DNA of 38,127 bases from Gracilibacter sp. (GCA_024637055.1 JAGXFZ010000078.1:1-38127); one strand, 5' to 3'. Shown: positions 1 to 9,870, counted from the stretch's first letter. Notes: generated by a model from the sequence alone, not told the origin. Translations and numbers: made by a program.

Positions 1-641
1 CCTGGAAAGTATTTCGTGGACAGGCTGAAGTTCCTGAAGATCAGGTGGTAGTTCAGACTCCGCCTATCAACTATGAAGACCAGGAGGCGGAAAATGATAC
101 AGAGGGTAATAACGAAGGTTCCTCCGAAACCATAGGAGACGTTACACCTAACACCACTCCCAATAGTGGATCTACCACTGATCAGGTCGGAACCAAACAA
201 TATAAAGAGCCGGACCTGAGTCTCATGAACCTTGCTCCATCGGTAGAGGAATACTTCGGCGAAGGTGCTCTAAGCGATGCAGCGAGAACCTTGGCTTTTG
301 GGGCGTGCTGGAACATTCACCAGTACACAGATGGTTACCTCTACGGCATAACAGCCGGGCCCCAGATGAATGAGGATGATATCAGAAAGTACATTATTTT
401 CCACAAAGCTTTGTGGGAGAAACAAATTGAAAATGAGGTGAATTCTAACAGAGCAGCTACTTTTGATGTCTACTTCCGTAATCTCTTGAACAGGGGTATT
501 GATGCCTTCAATAGCAAAGATAAGGTAAGGATTGAACAGTTCCATCAAGAAATCCATGATATGGACACCCACCTGTTAAGAGATGATATGAGTTCTAGAG
601 TATATGGAGCAACACCGTTTGCCACCATACGCTCGGAATAA
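1..641 (+). CDS. C-terminal part of a hypothetical protein (runs off the left edge)
   Basis: The frame of the listed 45..641 ORF stays open to the window edge (WKVFRGQAEVPEDQVVVQTPP...), so the GTG at 45 is probably internal. Confidence 0.6.
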   Translation, partial: WKVFRGQAEVPEDQVVVQTPPINYEDQEAENDTEGNNEGSSETIGDVTPNTTPNSGSTTDQVGTKQYKEPDLSLMNLAPSVEEYFGEGALSDAARTLAFGACWNIHQYTDGYLYGITAGPQMNEDDIRKYIIFHKALWEKQIENEVNSNRAATFDVYFRNLLNRGIDAFNSKDKVRIEQFHQEIHDMDTHLLRDDMSSRVYGATPFATIRSE

Positions 642-766
642 ATCAGCTTCTTCGTTTTTACCGCCATCCTGTGAGGATATAGGTTAAAACGGAGAACGTC
701 CCTTATAGACATCGAAAGAAAAGTAAACAATAGAAAGAGAATTAAAAATAAAATAGCAAACTAATC

Positions 767-821
767 AGAAGGGGCAGTTGCGCAATTAACTATTAGTTAA
801 TAGTGCAACTGCTCCTTCTTT
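767..821 (+). terminator. Rho-independent terminator
   Basis: AGAAGGGGCAGTTGC ... GCAACTGCTCCTTCTTT long stem with T tail. Confidence 0.8.
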
Positions 822-893
822 AATGCTACGATGCTTTTCTCTGCTCTAAAGTTTGCGACAGTTCCTTTTTATAACGAGAGCAACACCAACTTC

Positions 894-922
894 TTGACAG
901 CATAATAATAGTATGTGATAAT
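894..922 (+). promoter_or_regulatory. Sigma-A-like promoter
   Basis: TTGACA (894-899), 17-nt spacer, GATAAT (917-922), upstream of the YhfC-like gene. Confidence 0.75.
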
Positions 923-931
923 CTAAACAAG

Positions 932-963
932 TTCTTTAGATAGTTGTCTAAACATCTAAAGAA
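932..963. promoter_or_regulatory. Inverted repeat, candidate operator for the ArsR/SdpR-type repressor
   Basis: TTCTTTAGAT-N12-ATCTAAAGAA just downstream of the -10, with nested TTTAGA-N6-TCTAAA. Confidence 0.6.
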
Positions 964-989
964 TATTATCAAAATAAGGAAGTGGTTAT

Positions 990-1763
990 GTGGTTAGCAC
1001 GCTATCTATATTAAGTATGGTTTTTACTTTACTTATTTGTTTCTTATTACCGTTAGGCTTAGCTATTTACTTTTTTAAGAAGGAACGCATCTACATTGGA
1101 GCAATCTTCATAGGAGCTTTGATATTTACGGTTTCCCAACTGATGACCAGAATACCGCTACTACAATGGCTAGGGAGTCAAGAATGGTTCATGCAGATGA
1201 GTACCAATACGTTGTTCCTCACTCTATTTCTTGCCTTGACAGCCGCCTTGTTCGAAGAAACAGGGAGATTATTAGGATTTAGATTCCTCTTGAAAAATCG
1301 ACTGGAATGGAAGAATGGTATAGCCTTTGGAATAGGACATGGCGGTTTTGAAGCAATCGTTATTGTGGGGTTGGCTAATATTAATAATATTGTCTTTAGT
1401 TTCCTAATCAATTCGGGACAAAGCGATAAATTAGCAGCAGGCCTTCCTCCAGAAACATATACCTATGTTTTTGACCAGCTGACCAATAATTCTCCAGCTC
1501 TCTTTCTCATTGGAGGACTCGAAAGGATCATGACCATCGTTATCCACATTGCTCTTTCTCTAGTAGTCCTTTATGGCGTCATGAACCGCAAATACATTTA
1601 CTGGTTGTATGCAGTCTTACTTCACACCCTCCTGAATAGCCCTGTTATCCTTATGGAAAACTATGGAATTTGGGTCGTGGAAGCTATACTATTCGTTATG
1701 TTTATAGCAGCCTTGGTATTTATAGTCAAATCGAGGAAGTGGTTCACTGATGGCACCTTCTAA
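990..1763 (+). CDS. YhfC-family intramembrane (glutamic-type) metalloprotease-like membrane protein
   Basis: Multiple TM segments, EETGRLLGFRFLLKN and GIGHGGFEAI motifs typical of YhfC/DUF2324. Confidence 0.75.
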   Translation: MVSTLSILSMVFTLLICFLLPLGLAIYFFKKERIYIGAIFIGALIFTVSQLMTRIPLLQWLGSQEWFMQMSTNTLFLTLFLALTAALFEETGRLLGFRFLLKNRLEWKNGIAFGIGHGGFEAIVIVGLANINNIVFSFLINSGQSDKLAAGLPPETYTYVFDQLTNNSPALFLIGGLERIMTIVIHIALSLVVLYGVMNRKYIYWLYAVLLHTLLNSPVILMENYGIWVVEAILFVMFIAALVFIVKSRKWFTDGTF

Positions 1764-2043
1764 CGATACCTTCAAGGCCTTAGCGGATCCTAATCGTAGA
1801 AAGATAATTGGTTATCTACGCAAGCAGAGCATGACGGCAGGTGAGATTGCGGATAAATTCGATATTTCTAAGCCAAGCATTTCCCACCATTTAAATATGC
1901 TCAAACAAACTGGACTTATTTCCGATGAGAGAAGAGGGCAGAATATGGTTTACTCTCTAAATACATCAGTAATGGAAGAAGTCATGAGAATGCTCTTAGA
2001 TATATTTAAAGGTGAGGAACTTGAAAAGGATACCGAGAAATAA
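1750..2043 (+). CDS. ArsR/SdpR-family HTH transcriptional repressor
   Basis: FKALADPNRRKIIGYLRKQSMTAGEIADKFDISKPSISHHLNMLKQTGLI winged-helix; overlaps upstream CDS by 14 nt. Confidence 0.85.
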   Translation: MAPSNDTFKALADPNRRKIIGYLRKQSMTAGEIADKFDISKPSISHHLNMLKQTGLISDERRGQNMVYSLNTSVMEEVMRMLLDIFKGEELEKDTEK

Positions 2044-2069
2044 CATCTGTCCAGGCAGAGTATGTAATA

Positions 2070-2189
2070 ATGAAAAACTATGTCCAAATGGGAAAAGCTT
2101 ATGGTAGTATTACCTTTGTGATTATATTTGTTTTGACGATCATCAATTTAGGTACACTTGGAGCAGCAATGGGTGTATGTGGTCAATGA
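2070..2189 (+). CDS. 39-aa single-TM small protein (below the ORF-track cutoff)
   Basis: ATG..TGA: MKNYVQMGKAYGSITFVIIFVLTIINLGTLGAAMGVCGQ; fits between genes of the same operon; RBS weak. Confidence 0.45.
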   Translation: MKNYVQMGKAYGSITFVIIFVLTIINLGTLGAAMGVCGQ

Positions 2190-2216
2190 AATTTTACTTA
2201 ATATGGAGGTGGATAA

Positions 2217-2555
2217 ATGGTTGTCACGGTAACCGCAGGACTTTTCTTAATGATCATCGGAACTCTTATTTGGAAGTTTGAGCTTATCCGTCTATTCGGC
2301 GGTAGACGGACGGATAAAGAAACGGACGAAGCAGGGTTGGCTAAATGGATTGGCTCTAATCTTATTATTATCGGAGTAGTAATTAGTGTTTTTGCAGTTA
2401 TCCAGGTGATTCTATTCCGGACTACCTATACATTTGTTGATTTCGTCATAATCATAATTCTTTCTACCCGGATGGCTATGGGTACTGTTAAGTTTCATAG
2501 ACCTAAGGGCTCTAAGCCTTCTTCTAAAAAAGATAAGAATAAGACGAAAAAATAA
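2217..2555 (+). CDS. Small membrane protein, hypothetical (DUF3784-like by appearance)
   Basis: Two or more TM segments; GGAGG RBS upstream. Confidence 0.6.
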   Translation: MVVTVTAGLFLMIIGTLIWKFELIRLFGGRRTDKETDEAGLAKWIGSNLIIIGVVISVFAVIQVILFRTTYTFVDFVIIIILSTRMAMGTVKFHRPKGSKPSSKKDKNKTKK

Positions 2556-2712
2556 CTCAAGAGAAATAATACTAAATCGCCCAAATCATATAACCAAATC
2601 TAAAAGCCTAAATCTAATACTCCAAATCATAATCGCCTAGAATAAAACCATAATAAATTCGCATATAAAAATTATTTAAATAATTTTAATTATTTTTTGG
2701 AGAGCGATGTTT

Positions 2713-2764
2713 AAAATCCCCTTGAGAAGGACAAGATGGTAATAAAATCCTTTTTAAGGGGATT
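2713..2764 (+). promoter_or_regulatory. Inverted repeat covering the Shine-Dalgarno of the 2773 gene
   Basis: AATCCCCTT (2715-2723) pairs with AAGGGGATT (2756-2764), plus inner AAGG/CCTT; the right arm contains the likely SD AAGGGG. Confidence 0.5.
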
Positions 2765-2772
2765 GTGATTTT

Positions 2773-3432
2773 ATGCGTAAAACATATTGGTTTCTAACTG
2801 TATCCGTTTTTTTCCTTGGAATCCTTGTAGGGGTGGCCGGTTATATTGTCTGGGAAACATCTATTCAACCAGGAACACATTATCAGGATAAAGATAATGC
2901 TACCAAGATAGATGCCAGTCAATACCAGATTCCTGATCCAAGTATAGAGAGTCATGATTTAGGACTTTCTAACCTTGATGAAAAAGACCTGACCCCAAAC
3001 AACGGCCAAGAAAAGGATCAAGAGGATTCAGAACTGTCCACTGTAGAACAAGAAAAGTTAATAGCTGACTATAAGCAGAACCTAGGAATCTTATTTGATG
3101 CCTGGAAAGCCGAAGACATCTCAATGTTTAAAGAGCTTATAGCTCAGGCTTACACAGGACAACTTATGGAAACACATATCCAAAAAGCTGAAGAGTTTCT
3201 CTCAGAAGGAGTAGGTCTATATATCGATGAAGTTAGTTTTGATGATATTAGGATTGAAACAGCGGACAAACACTCAGCTACAATCAAGGCCATTTACCGT
3301 TATACAGTCAGAGACTACAATCTTACAGAAGCTTCTCCTTACGGGGACGAATACAAGCATTTTGTCCATGTCAGAGCTAACCTGATTAAAATGGATTCCC
3401 GTTGGCTGATAACAGGAGAGACATCAATTTAA
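2773..3432 (+). CDS. Membrane-anchored/secreted hypothetical protein
   Basis: N-terminal TM (YWFLTVSVFFLGILVGVAGYIVW) followed by acidic soluble domain. Confidence 0.65.
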   Translation: MRKTYWFLTVSVFFLGILVGVAGYIVWETSIQPGTHYQDKDNATKIDASQYQIPDPSIESHDLGLSNLDEKDLTPNNGQEKDQEDSELSTVEQEKLIADYKQNLGILFDAWKAEDISMFKELIAQAYTGQLMETHIQKAEEFLSEGVGLYIDEVSFDDIRIETADKHSATIKAIYRYTVRDYNLTEASPYGDEYKHFVHVRANLIKMDSRWLITGETSI

Positions 3433-3470
3433 GCCATTAAGCAGGATTTAACGTAATTTTGGCGAATATT

Positions 3471-3506
3471 AACAACTTGGAAGATTAACTTCCAAGTTGT
3501 TTTTTT
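3471..3506 (+). terminator. Rho-independent terminator
   Basis: AACAACTTGGAAG-ATTAA-CTTCCAAGTTGTTTTTTT. Confidence 0.85.
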
Positions 3507-3520
3507 GTGAAGGAGAGAAA

Positions 3521-5161
3521 GTGTTGAATAATAAGATAAAACTATTAGTCGTTCTTTTGTTAATTGTAGTAATGTTACCTATACCATCCCAGGCATCCGA
3601 AGTTCAAAGCTATCAGAACCCATCGTATAAAGAGACTGCTCGCAAACTAGAGATCATAGCCAAATCCAAAAATATCCCCAGTGTTATCCTCAAAGCCGTG
3701 GCTTTTAAGGAAAGCGGTTGGAGACAGTTCGACAAGAATGGCAACGTTGTGACCAACCCTTACGGTCCACGTCCAGGTCTGGGAATTATGCAGGTTACAA
3801 GTTATGACTCGTCAAATACAGAATTAGTCAACAAGCTTAAATACGATATTGATTTTAATATCGCATATGGAGCAGATTTATTAAACGCCAAATGGGACTT
3901 CGCTCCTAAGATTGGCAGTGCAGACCGTAACATATTAGAAAACTGGTACTATGCCCTCTGGGCGTATAACGGTTGGGTAGCTTATAATAACCCCAATAAT
4001 GCCGTAGCAGCAGGCAGAATAGCTTATCAAGATAAAGTAATCAACCTTATTGGCAGAGAGTATCTCTCGGGAGTAGTTACTCCTGTGCAGATAACGCCTA
4101 TCCCTAAGAATCTCTTTCCATTTGGAACATTGCCTAGCAAGAGCAAGGCCTGGGAAACACCGGAACCCTATAACCTCGGAGACCTTAGAATTGGAGGCGG
4201 AGACGCTGCTAGCCGAGGAGATGGACAAGGAACTGTTACTAGGATAGCAGGAAGTGACAGAATAGATACAGTTAATCGTATAGCACTTGCAGGATGGCCC
4301 CATGGGACTGAGACAGTAATAATCACAAGAGCGGATAATTTTCCTGATGCCCTCGCCGGAGTGCCTCTAGCTAAAAAACATGCAGCTCCTATCCTGATAA
4401 CCAACTCAGATGAATTGGATCTTGGCGTTATTGATACCCTCAACACCTTGAAACCTACAACTGCAATAATCCTTGGAGGAGAAGGAGCAATCAGTCAAAC
4501 TGTCGAGACTCAACTACGAGAAACTCTTCACTGGACAGAAGATATCCAGAGGATTGCAGGTAAAGACAGATTCGAGACAGCAGCCCTCATAGCACAACAA
4601 TTCCCTAAAGAAGGCATAGTTGCTGTAGCCACTGGCATGGACTTTCCTGATGCTTTAAGTATGGCCTCCGCGGCAGCCGGTGCTGGAATACCGCTTTTAC
4701 TCACAGCCACAGATAAATTACCTGAAGTAACCATTCAAACGCTACAAGAATTACAACCAAAAGGTATCTACCTAGCGGGTGGGGAAGGCGCTATCTCGGC
4801 GACAGTTGTTGAGACATTATCTGAAGTATCTGGTATAGCCTCAGAAGATATAATAAGACTCCATGGCAATAGCCGTTATGAAACGTCAGTGAAGATAGCA
4901 GAGAAATTCTCCCCAGAAGCCGGAGGACTCTACCTCGCAACCGGACAAGATTTCACCGATCCATTAGCTGCCGGAGCGTTAGCCGCCGTTAAGAACGGCA
5001 GCCTTATGCTTATTCCCCCAAGTGGATTCAGCATAGACTCCCCTATAGAAAAATATCTAGTTAAACAACCCCCAACCACTGATGTCACAATAATAGGCGG
5101 CCCCAGCATCATCACCGATTACACAGTCCTACAAATCAAGTACCTCCTAAGACATATCTAG
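3521..5161 (+). CDS. Secreted lytic transglycosylase (SLT-like) with three C-terminal CWB2 cell-wall-binding repeats
   Basis: Signal peptide; VILKAVAFKESGWRQ...GLGIMQVTSYD; three RIAG.DR.ET..iA / FPDAL repeats. The listed start 3497 lies in the terminator T-tract; GTG at 3521 follows AAGGAGAG. Confidence 0.9.
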   Translation: MLNNKIKLLVVLLLIVVMLPIPSQASEVQSYQNPSYKETARKLEIIAKSKNIPSVILKAVAFKESGWRQFDKNGNVVTNPYGPRPGLGIMQVTSYDSSNTELVNKLKYDIDFNIAYGADLLNAKWDFAPKIGSADRNILENWYYALWAYNGWVAYNNPNNAVAAGRIAYQDKVINLIGREYLSGVVTPVQITPIPKNLFPFGTLPSKSKAWETPEPYNLGDLRIGGGDAASRGDGQGTVTRIAGSDRIDTVNRIALAGWPHGTETVIITRADNFPDALAGVPLAKKHAAPILITNSDELDLGVIDTLNTLKPTTAIILGGEGAISQTVETQLRETLHWTEDIQRIAGKDRFETAALIAQQFPKEGIVAVATGMDFPDALSMASAAAGAGIPLLLTATDKLPEVTIQTLQELQPKGIYLAGGEGAISATVVETLSEVSGIASEDIIRLHGNSRYETSVKIAEKFSPEAGGLYLATGQDFTDPLAAGALAAVKNGSLMLIPPSGFSIDSPIEKYLVKQPPTTDVTIIGGPSIITDYTVLQIKYLLRHI

Positions 5162-5178
5162 TAAAGTTAGGGACGGTA

Positions 5179-5207
5179 GTAAAGTTAGGGACGGTTCTTT
5201 ACTTTAC
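5179..5207 (+). repeat. 29-bp GTAAAGT-armed interspersed repeat, with truncated 5' copy at 5161
   Basis: GTAAAGTTAGGGACGGTTCTTTACTTTAC. Confidence 0.95.
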
Positions 5208-5250
5208 ACTTTTACTTTAGTGGAACCTTCATCACAGTTTGTTAACCTAA

Positions 5251-5290
5251 TATAAAACCTCCGTAACTATATTGTTTCGGAGGTTTTATA
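5251..5290. terminator. Bidirectional-looking terminator hairpin
   Basis: TATAAAACCTCCG ... CGGAGGTTTTATA. Confidence 0.8.
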
Positions 5291-5367
5291 ATTAGCGTTA
5301 TATTTTGCTTATATAACTATACAAAAGACAGTTTATACCACATAATGCCATATTCTTTTATATACTA

Positions 5368-5394
5368 AAAGGAATTTACCCCAAAACGTCGAAT
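5368..5394 (+). promoter_or_regulatory. Sigma-H-like promoter for the NRPS gene
   Basis: AAAGGAATT-N11-GTCGAAT matches RnAGGAwWW-N11/12-RnnGAAT. Confidence 0.65.
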
Positions 5395-5437
5395 GTTTTT
5401 TAATATCGATACTTTTGTATTTAATAAGTAGTAGAAG

Positions 5438-8400
5438 ATGATATACGGGGTACAACAATTCATGAATGGAGAAATAATTACTCATCCACTCACCAAGGCG
5501 CAAAGATCGATCTTGATAATTGAAGAATTTCATTCAGGTACAAGTTTTGTAAACGTATGTGCTACTGTCAAGATTAAAGAAAATTTAAACTATGGGCTTT
5601 TAAATAAGGCGATTAACCTTATCATAGAGAGAAATGAAGCATTGAGAGCAAGAGTGATACCCGATGCTGAACCCGTACAATATTTTGCACCCTACCAGCA
5701 GCAAGAATTTGAGCTACTGGATTTTAGTCATGCAAAAAAAGATTATATTTCTTGGGAAAAGACCACGAGCAGGACTCCATTTCATTTTTATGACACGGAT
5801 CTCTTTTATTTCGCTTTAATTAAGTTTAGTGATTCCTCTGGCGGATTTTATATAAAATGCCATCATATTAATCTCGATGCCTGGTCTATAATCTCTTTAT
5901 CTAATCAGGTTTTAGAATATTATTGTAGTTTCAGAGATGGGATTTATCCGGAGGATAGAGATAAAAAATCTTTCATAGAATATATCTCTGATGAAAAAAA
6001 ATATCTTTCATCAGCAAGGTTTTTAAAAGATAAAGCTTTTTGGACAGATATTATTGCTAAAATTGTTGACCCTAATTTATTCGAGAAGAAAAAAACCAAT
6101 AGTACTGCTGCAAGGAGGAAGAGTTACGCCTTTCCATTAGAAGTTTCTTTGATGATAAATCGATTCTGCGCAGAGCATAGGGTTTCACCATTTATCATAT
6201 TTGCTTCAATTATTTCCATTTTTTTCTGGAAAACAAAAGGTAAGGAAGTCATTGTAATTGGAGCACCTTTCTTGAACAGGTCAGGCATAAAAGAGAAGAA
6301 TATGATCGGGATGTTTATAAATAACCTACCTTTCGTCGTGGAAATAGATACATCTTGTTCGTACTTGTCGTTCTTGAAAAATCTTGCTTCGGAATGGATG
6401 AAATTGCTGAGACATGGGAGTTATCCGTATGTCAATATTTTGAAAGAATATCGAGAGGCACATGAAGTAACCGGACGGCTAAATGACATCACCCTCTCTT
6501 TTCAGAATGCTCATTTTGATGTACAGAATATCGATTTTGATACGGAATGGCATTTTAATGATGAAGAAGTCAATCCATTGGGAATCAGCATCAACGATAG
6601 AGAAAACAAAGGAACCTACCATTTGGACTATGACTTTACAATAGACATTGTGGACGAGGAAGAGATAGAAACAATTAATAAAGGCCTATTAAACTTGCTG
6701 GAACAGGCCATGGATAGCCCTGAAAAGAATATCGCCTACCTTAACATTTTGTCAAAGGCAGAGGAACAGATTATTCTCAATTTTAACAATACAGATATAT
6801 CCTTCTCTTTAGATAAAACCATTGTTCATCTTTTTAAAGAACAGGTAATGAGAGTGCCCAATGATATAGCTCTAATATTTAACAATCAGAAGTTAACTTA
6901 TAGAGAATTAGATGTAAGATCCAGCCAACTTGCACAATTCTTAAAAGAAAAAGGCGTAAGAAAAGAAGAAATTATTGGGCTTAAAGTCCAAAGATCATTT
7001 GACTTGGTGATAGGAATTATAGGAATCCTTAAAGCGGGAGCTGCTTATCTTCCTATTGACCCTGCTTATCCTAGCGAGAGGGTAACATATATGCTTAAGG
7101 ATAGTAACTGCAGTATTGTTATTACCAATTGTCCGAACAATGCTATGCCAAATGGGGTTGAGGAGTTTGATCTTTATAGTTTAGATATATGGGAAAAAGA
7201 TATTTCTGATTTTAAATATGATGGATTATCTTCAGATCTGGCTTATGTCATCTACACTTCTGGCTCAACCGGTTTACCTAAAGGCGTGATGATAGAACAT
7301 AAAGCGTTAAACAACTTTGTCCATACCATCAATCAAGCTATTGATTTATCGTCCTACAAGACCATTATTTCCCTGACGACCATATCGTTCGATATTTTTT
7401 TCCTTGAAACTATCCTGCCTATCATTATAGGTATGAAAGTAGTGATAGCCAGTGATGATGAGCACAATGATCCCTCTTTACTACTTAACCTAATAGAAAA
7501 AAATCATATAGAGGTACTGCAAGCTACACCTACTAGGATGAAAACTATCTTAAACGAAAGTGCTAACCCTCCTGCCTTACAAGGGTTATCCCTTCTTTTG
7601 ATAGGGGGGGAAGCTTTTCCAGAAACATTATTATCAACTCTTCGCAGATCAACAAAAGCGAAGATATATAATATGTATGGACCTACCGAGACTACCATCT
7701 GGTCCACAACCAAAAGACTTGATGATGCCGAGAAAATTACTATAGGAAAACCTATCGGAAATACGAAGATCTACATTTTAGATAAATATCTCAAGCCTCT
7801 TCCTATTGGCGTTATTGGTGAGATATTCATATCTGGCGAAGGTCTTGCCCGAGGATATCTGAATAAGCCGGAACTCACAGATCAGAACTTCTTATATCCA
7901 TCTTTTATCCCAGAGACTAGGATTTACAAAACCGGCGACATGGGAAAATTACTTCCCAATGGTGAGCTAGAATACATAGGCAGAAATGATAGTCAGGTAA
8001 AAATTCGTGGTTTCAGAATTGAACTGGGTGAGATAGAGGAGTGTCTCTTGAAACTGGACAGCGTTAAAGAAGTAGCTGTAATTAGCAGCCAAGGCATTTC
8101 TGAAAGAAGCTATCTATGTGCTTATTTGACAGGGACTCGGAAAATTTCGATACCGGATCTTCGTGAACATTTATCTAAATATCTGCCCGATTACATGATA
8201 CCTGCGCGCTTTGCTTGGCTTGCAAGCCTTCCGCAGACCCCTAACGGTAAAGTAAATCGTCAAGCGCTACCTAAAATAGATGAGATAGAAGGTCATCCCG
8301 ATAACAATTATGTAGCTCCAAGAAACAGCGTTGAACAAATACTTGCCCAAGTATGGAGTGAAGTCTTAGAAGTGAGACAAATAGGTATCGATGATGATTT

Positions 8401-9760
8401 CTTTACCTTAGGTGGAGACTCTCTAGCAATTCTAGAAGTACTTTCAGGTGTAGTTCAAAACAACTGGAAACTGAACGCTCAAGACTTCTATGAATATCCA
8501 ACTATCAGAAAGATATCTTCTGTAATACTAAAAGGAACTCATGATAATAATCACGTATCGATTGAGGAATTAAATAATGAATTTGTAATAAAGGATGCAC
8601 TGAAGCAGCATGCGTCATATCAGCCATTTCATACGGGTAATATCTTATTGACAGGAGCCTCAGGATTTTTAGGCATACATCTACTCAAAGAAATCTTAGA
8701 AAATATACCAAGTAAGGTCTACTGCTTGATGCGGGGCCATAATGCTGAACGAAGATTATTTGATTTGTTTAATCATTATTTTCCTAGTCTATCAAAAGAT
8801 AAATTATATGATAGAATTATAGTTATTAATGGGGATATTTCCGCGAAGCAATTTGGTCTACTACACCAAGAGTACTTACAACTGCAAGAAGAAGTTTCAT
8901 CAGTTATACATTCTGCTGCAATGGTTAAGCATTATGGCCCCTATAGTGAGTTCGAGCAAGTAAATGTTAAAGGGACAAAAGAGATAATAAAATTTTGTAA
9001 CGAAGAAAAACACTTGAGTTTCATTTCAACAATTAGTGTTTCCGGTAATTACATGTCTGGTAACGAAAAAAAGAAAGTATTCGATGAAAATGATCTTTAT
9101 ATAGGACAGGACTATATGAACAATGTATATGTCCGAACTAAATTTGAAGCAGAATACCAAATTCTAAAGGCGGTAAAAAAGGGACTAAAAGCGACTATCT
9201 TTAGAGTTGGAGTCTTGACTGGCCGTTACTCTGATGGGTTTTTTCAACATAACATTGAAGAAAACGCTTTTTATCGAAAACTAAAAAGCATTTTTGAAAT
9301 CTCATATCTCCCTGGAAATATTTTTGAGGAGTATATAGAGTTTACTCCCGTAGATTATTGTGCGGACGCCATTGTTCAACTTCTGATGGGTGATTTAGAG
9401 CAACGAAGAGTGTACCACCTATTTAACCACAAAATAATCAAGATACGAGATTTTATTGATGTCCTGAAGCAGTACGATATTAACGTTATAGAAGTGTCCA
9501 CCAATAATTTTTTAGACGTTATTGGTAAACTATCAACAACTTACGAAGGCAAACAAATAATTAGTGGTATTGTTTCGGATGTAGTTGTTCAGGGGGGCTT
9601 ATCCTTTAGCTCGGAAGTTACTGTTGATTCTACAATTAGTCTTATGGATTTGCACAAAATCAACTTTGACTGGCCTGAAATCACACCAGAATATCTAGAG
9701 AAAGTAATAGGCCATATGAGAAAAACAGGATTTCTGGGTAGTATTAGAGAGATATGTTAA
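5438..9760 (+). CDS. Single-module nonribosomal peptide synthetase, C-A-T-R (C-terminal thioester reductase)
   Basis: C: HHINLDAWS; A: LAYVIYTSGSTGLPKGVMIEH, NMYGPTETTIW, YKTGD, GRNDSQVKIRGFRIELGEIE, PNGKVNR; T: DDFFTLGGDSLAI; R: NILLTGASGFLGIHLLKEIL and YVRTK. Confidence 0.95.
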   Translation: MIYGVQQFMNGEIITHPLTKAQRSILIIEEFHSGTSFVNVCATVKIKENLNYGLLNKAINLIIERNEALRARVIPDAEPVQYFAPYQQQEFELLDFSHAKKDYISWEKTTSRTPFHFYDTDLFYFALIKFSDSSGGFYIKCHHINLDAWSIISLSNQVLEYYCSFRDGIYPEDRDKKSFIEYISDEKKYLSSARFLKDKAFWTDIIAKIVDPNLFEKKKTNSTAARRKSYAFPLEVSLMINRFCAEHRVSPFIIFASIISIFFWKTKGKEVIVIGAPFLNRSGIKEKNMIGMFINNLPFVVEIDTSCSYLSFLKNLASEWMKLLRHGSYPYVNILKEYREAHEVTGRLNDITLSFQNAHFDVQNIDFDTEWHFNDEEVNPLGISINDRENKGTYHLDYDFTIDIVDEEEIETINKGLLNLLEQAMDSPEKNIAYLNILSKAEEQIILNFNNTDISFSLDKTIVHLFKEQVMRVPNDIALIFNNQKLTYRELDVRSSQLAQFLKEKGVRKEEIIGLKVQRSFDLVIGIIGILKAGAAYLPIDPAYPSERVTYMLKDSNCSIVITNCPNNAMPNGVEEFDLYSLDIWEKDISDFKYDGLSSDLAYVIYTSGSTGLPKGVMIEHKALNNFVHTINQAIDLSSYKTIISLTTISFDIFFLETILPIIIGMKVVIASDDEHNDPSLLLNLIEKNHIEVLQATPTRMKTILNESANPPALQGLSLLLIGGEAFPETLLSTLRRSTKAKIYNMYGPTETTIWSTTKRLDDAEKITIGKPIGNTKIYILDKYLKPLPIGVIGEIFISGEGLARGYLNKPELTDQNFLYPSFIPETRIYKTGDMGKLLPNGELEYIGRNDSQVKIRGFRIELGEIEECLLKLDSVKEVAVISSQGISERSYLCAYLTGTRKISIPDLREHLSKYLPDYMIPARFAWLASLPQTPNGKVNRQALPKIDEIEGHPDNNYVAPRNSVEQILAQVWSEVLEVRQIGIDDDFFTLGGDSLAILEVLSGVVQNNWKLNAQDFYEYPTIRKISSVILKGTHDNNHVSIEELNNEFVIKDALKQHASYQPFHTGNILLTGASGFLGIHLLKEILENIPSKVYCLMRGHNAERRLFDLFNHYFPSLSKDKLYDRIIVINGDISAKQFGLLHQEYLQLQEEVSSVIHSAAMVKHYGPYSEFEQVNVKGTKEIIKFCNEEKHLSFISTISVSGNYMSGNEKKKVFDENDLYIGQDYMNNVYVRTKFEAEYQILKAVKKGLKATIFRVGVLTGRYSDGFFQHNIEENAFYRKLKSIFEISYLPGNIFEEYIEFTPVDYCADAIVQLLMGDLEQRRVYHLFNHKIIKIRDFIDVLKQYDINVIEVSTNNFLDVIGKLSTTYEGKQIISGIVSDVVVQGGLSFSSEVTVDSTISLMDLHKINFDWPEITPEYLEKVIGHMRKTGFLGSIREIC

Positions 9761-9778
9761 AAAATACCTAATTTAAAA

Positions 9779-9805
9779 ACAGGAATACTTATAAATATGT
9801 CGAAT
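9779..9805 (+). promoter_or_regulatory. Sigma-H-like promoter for the HD-GYP gene
   Basis: ACAGGAATA-N11-GTCGAAT. Confidence 0.65.
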
Positions 9806-9870
9806 TCCTTTGATAATAAAGTTATTTTTTTTATGAAATACTTTTTATTATGGTTTAAGGGTGAAAAATA

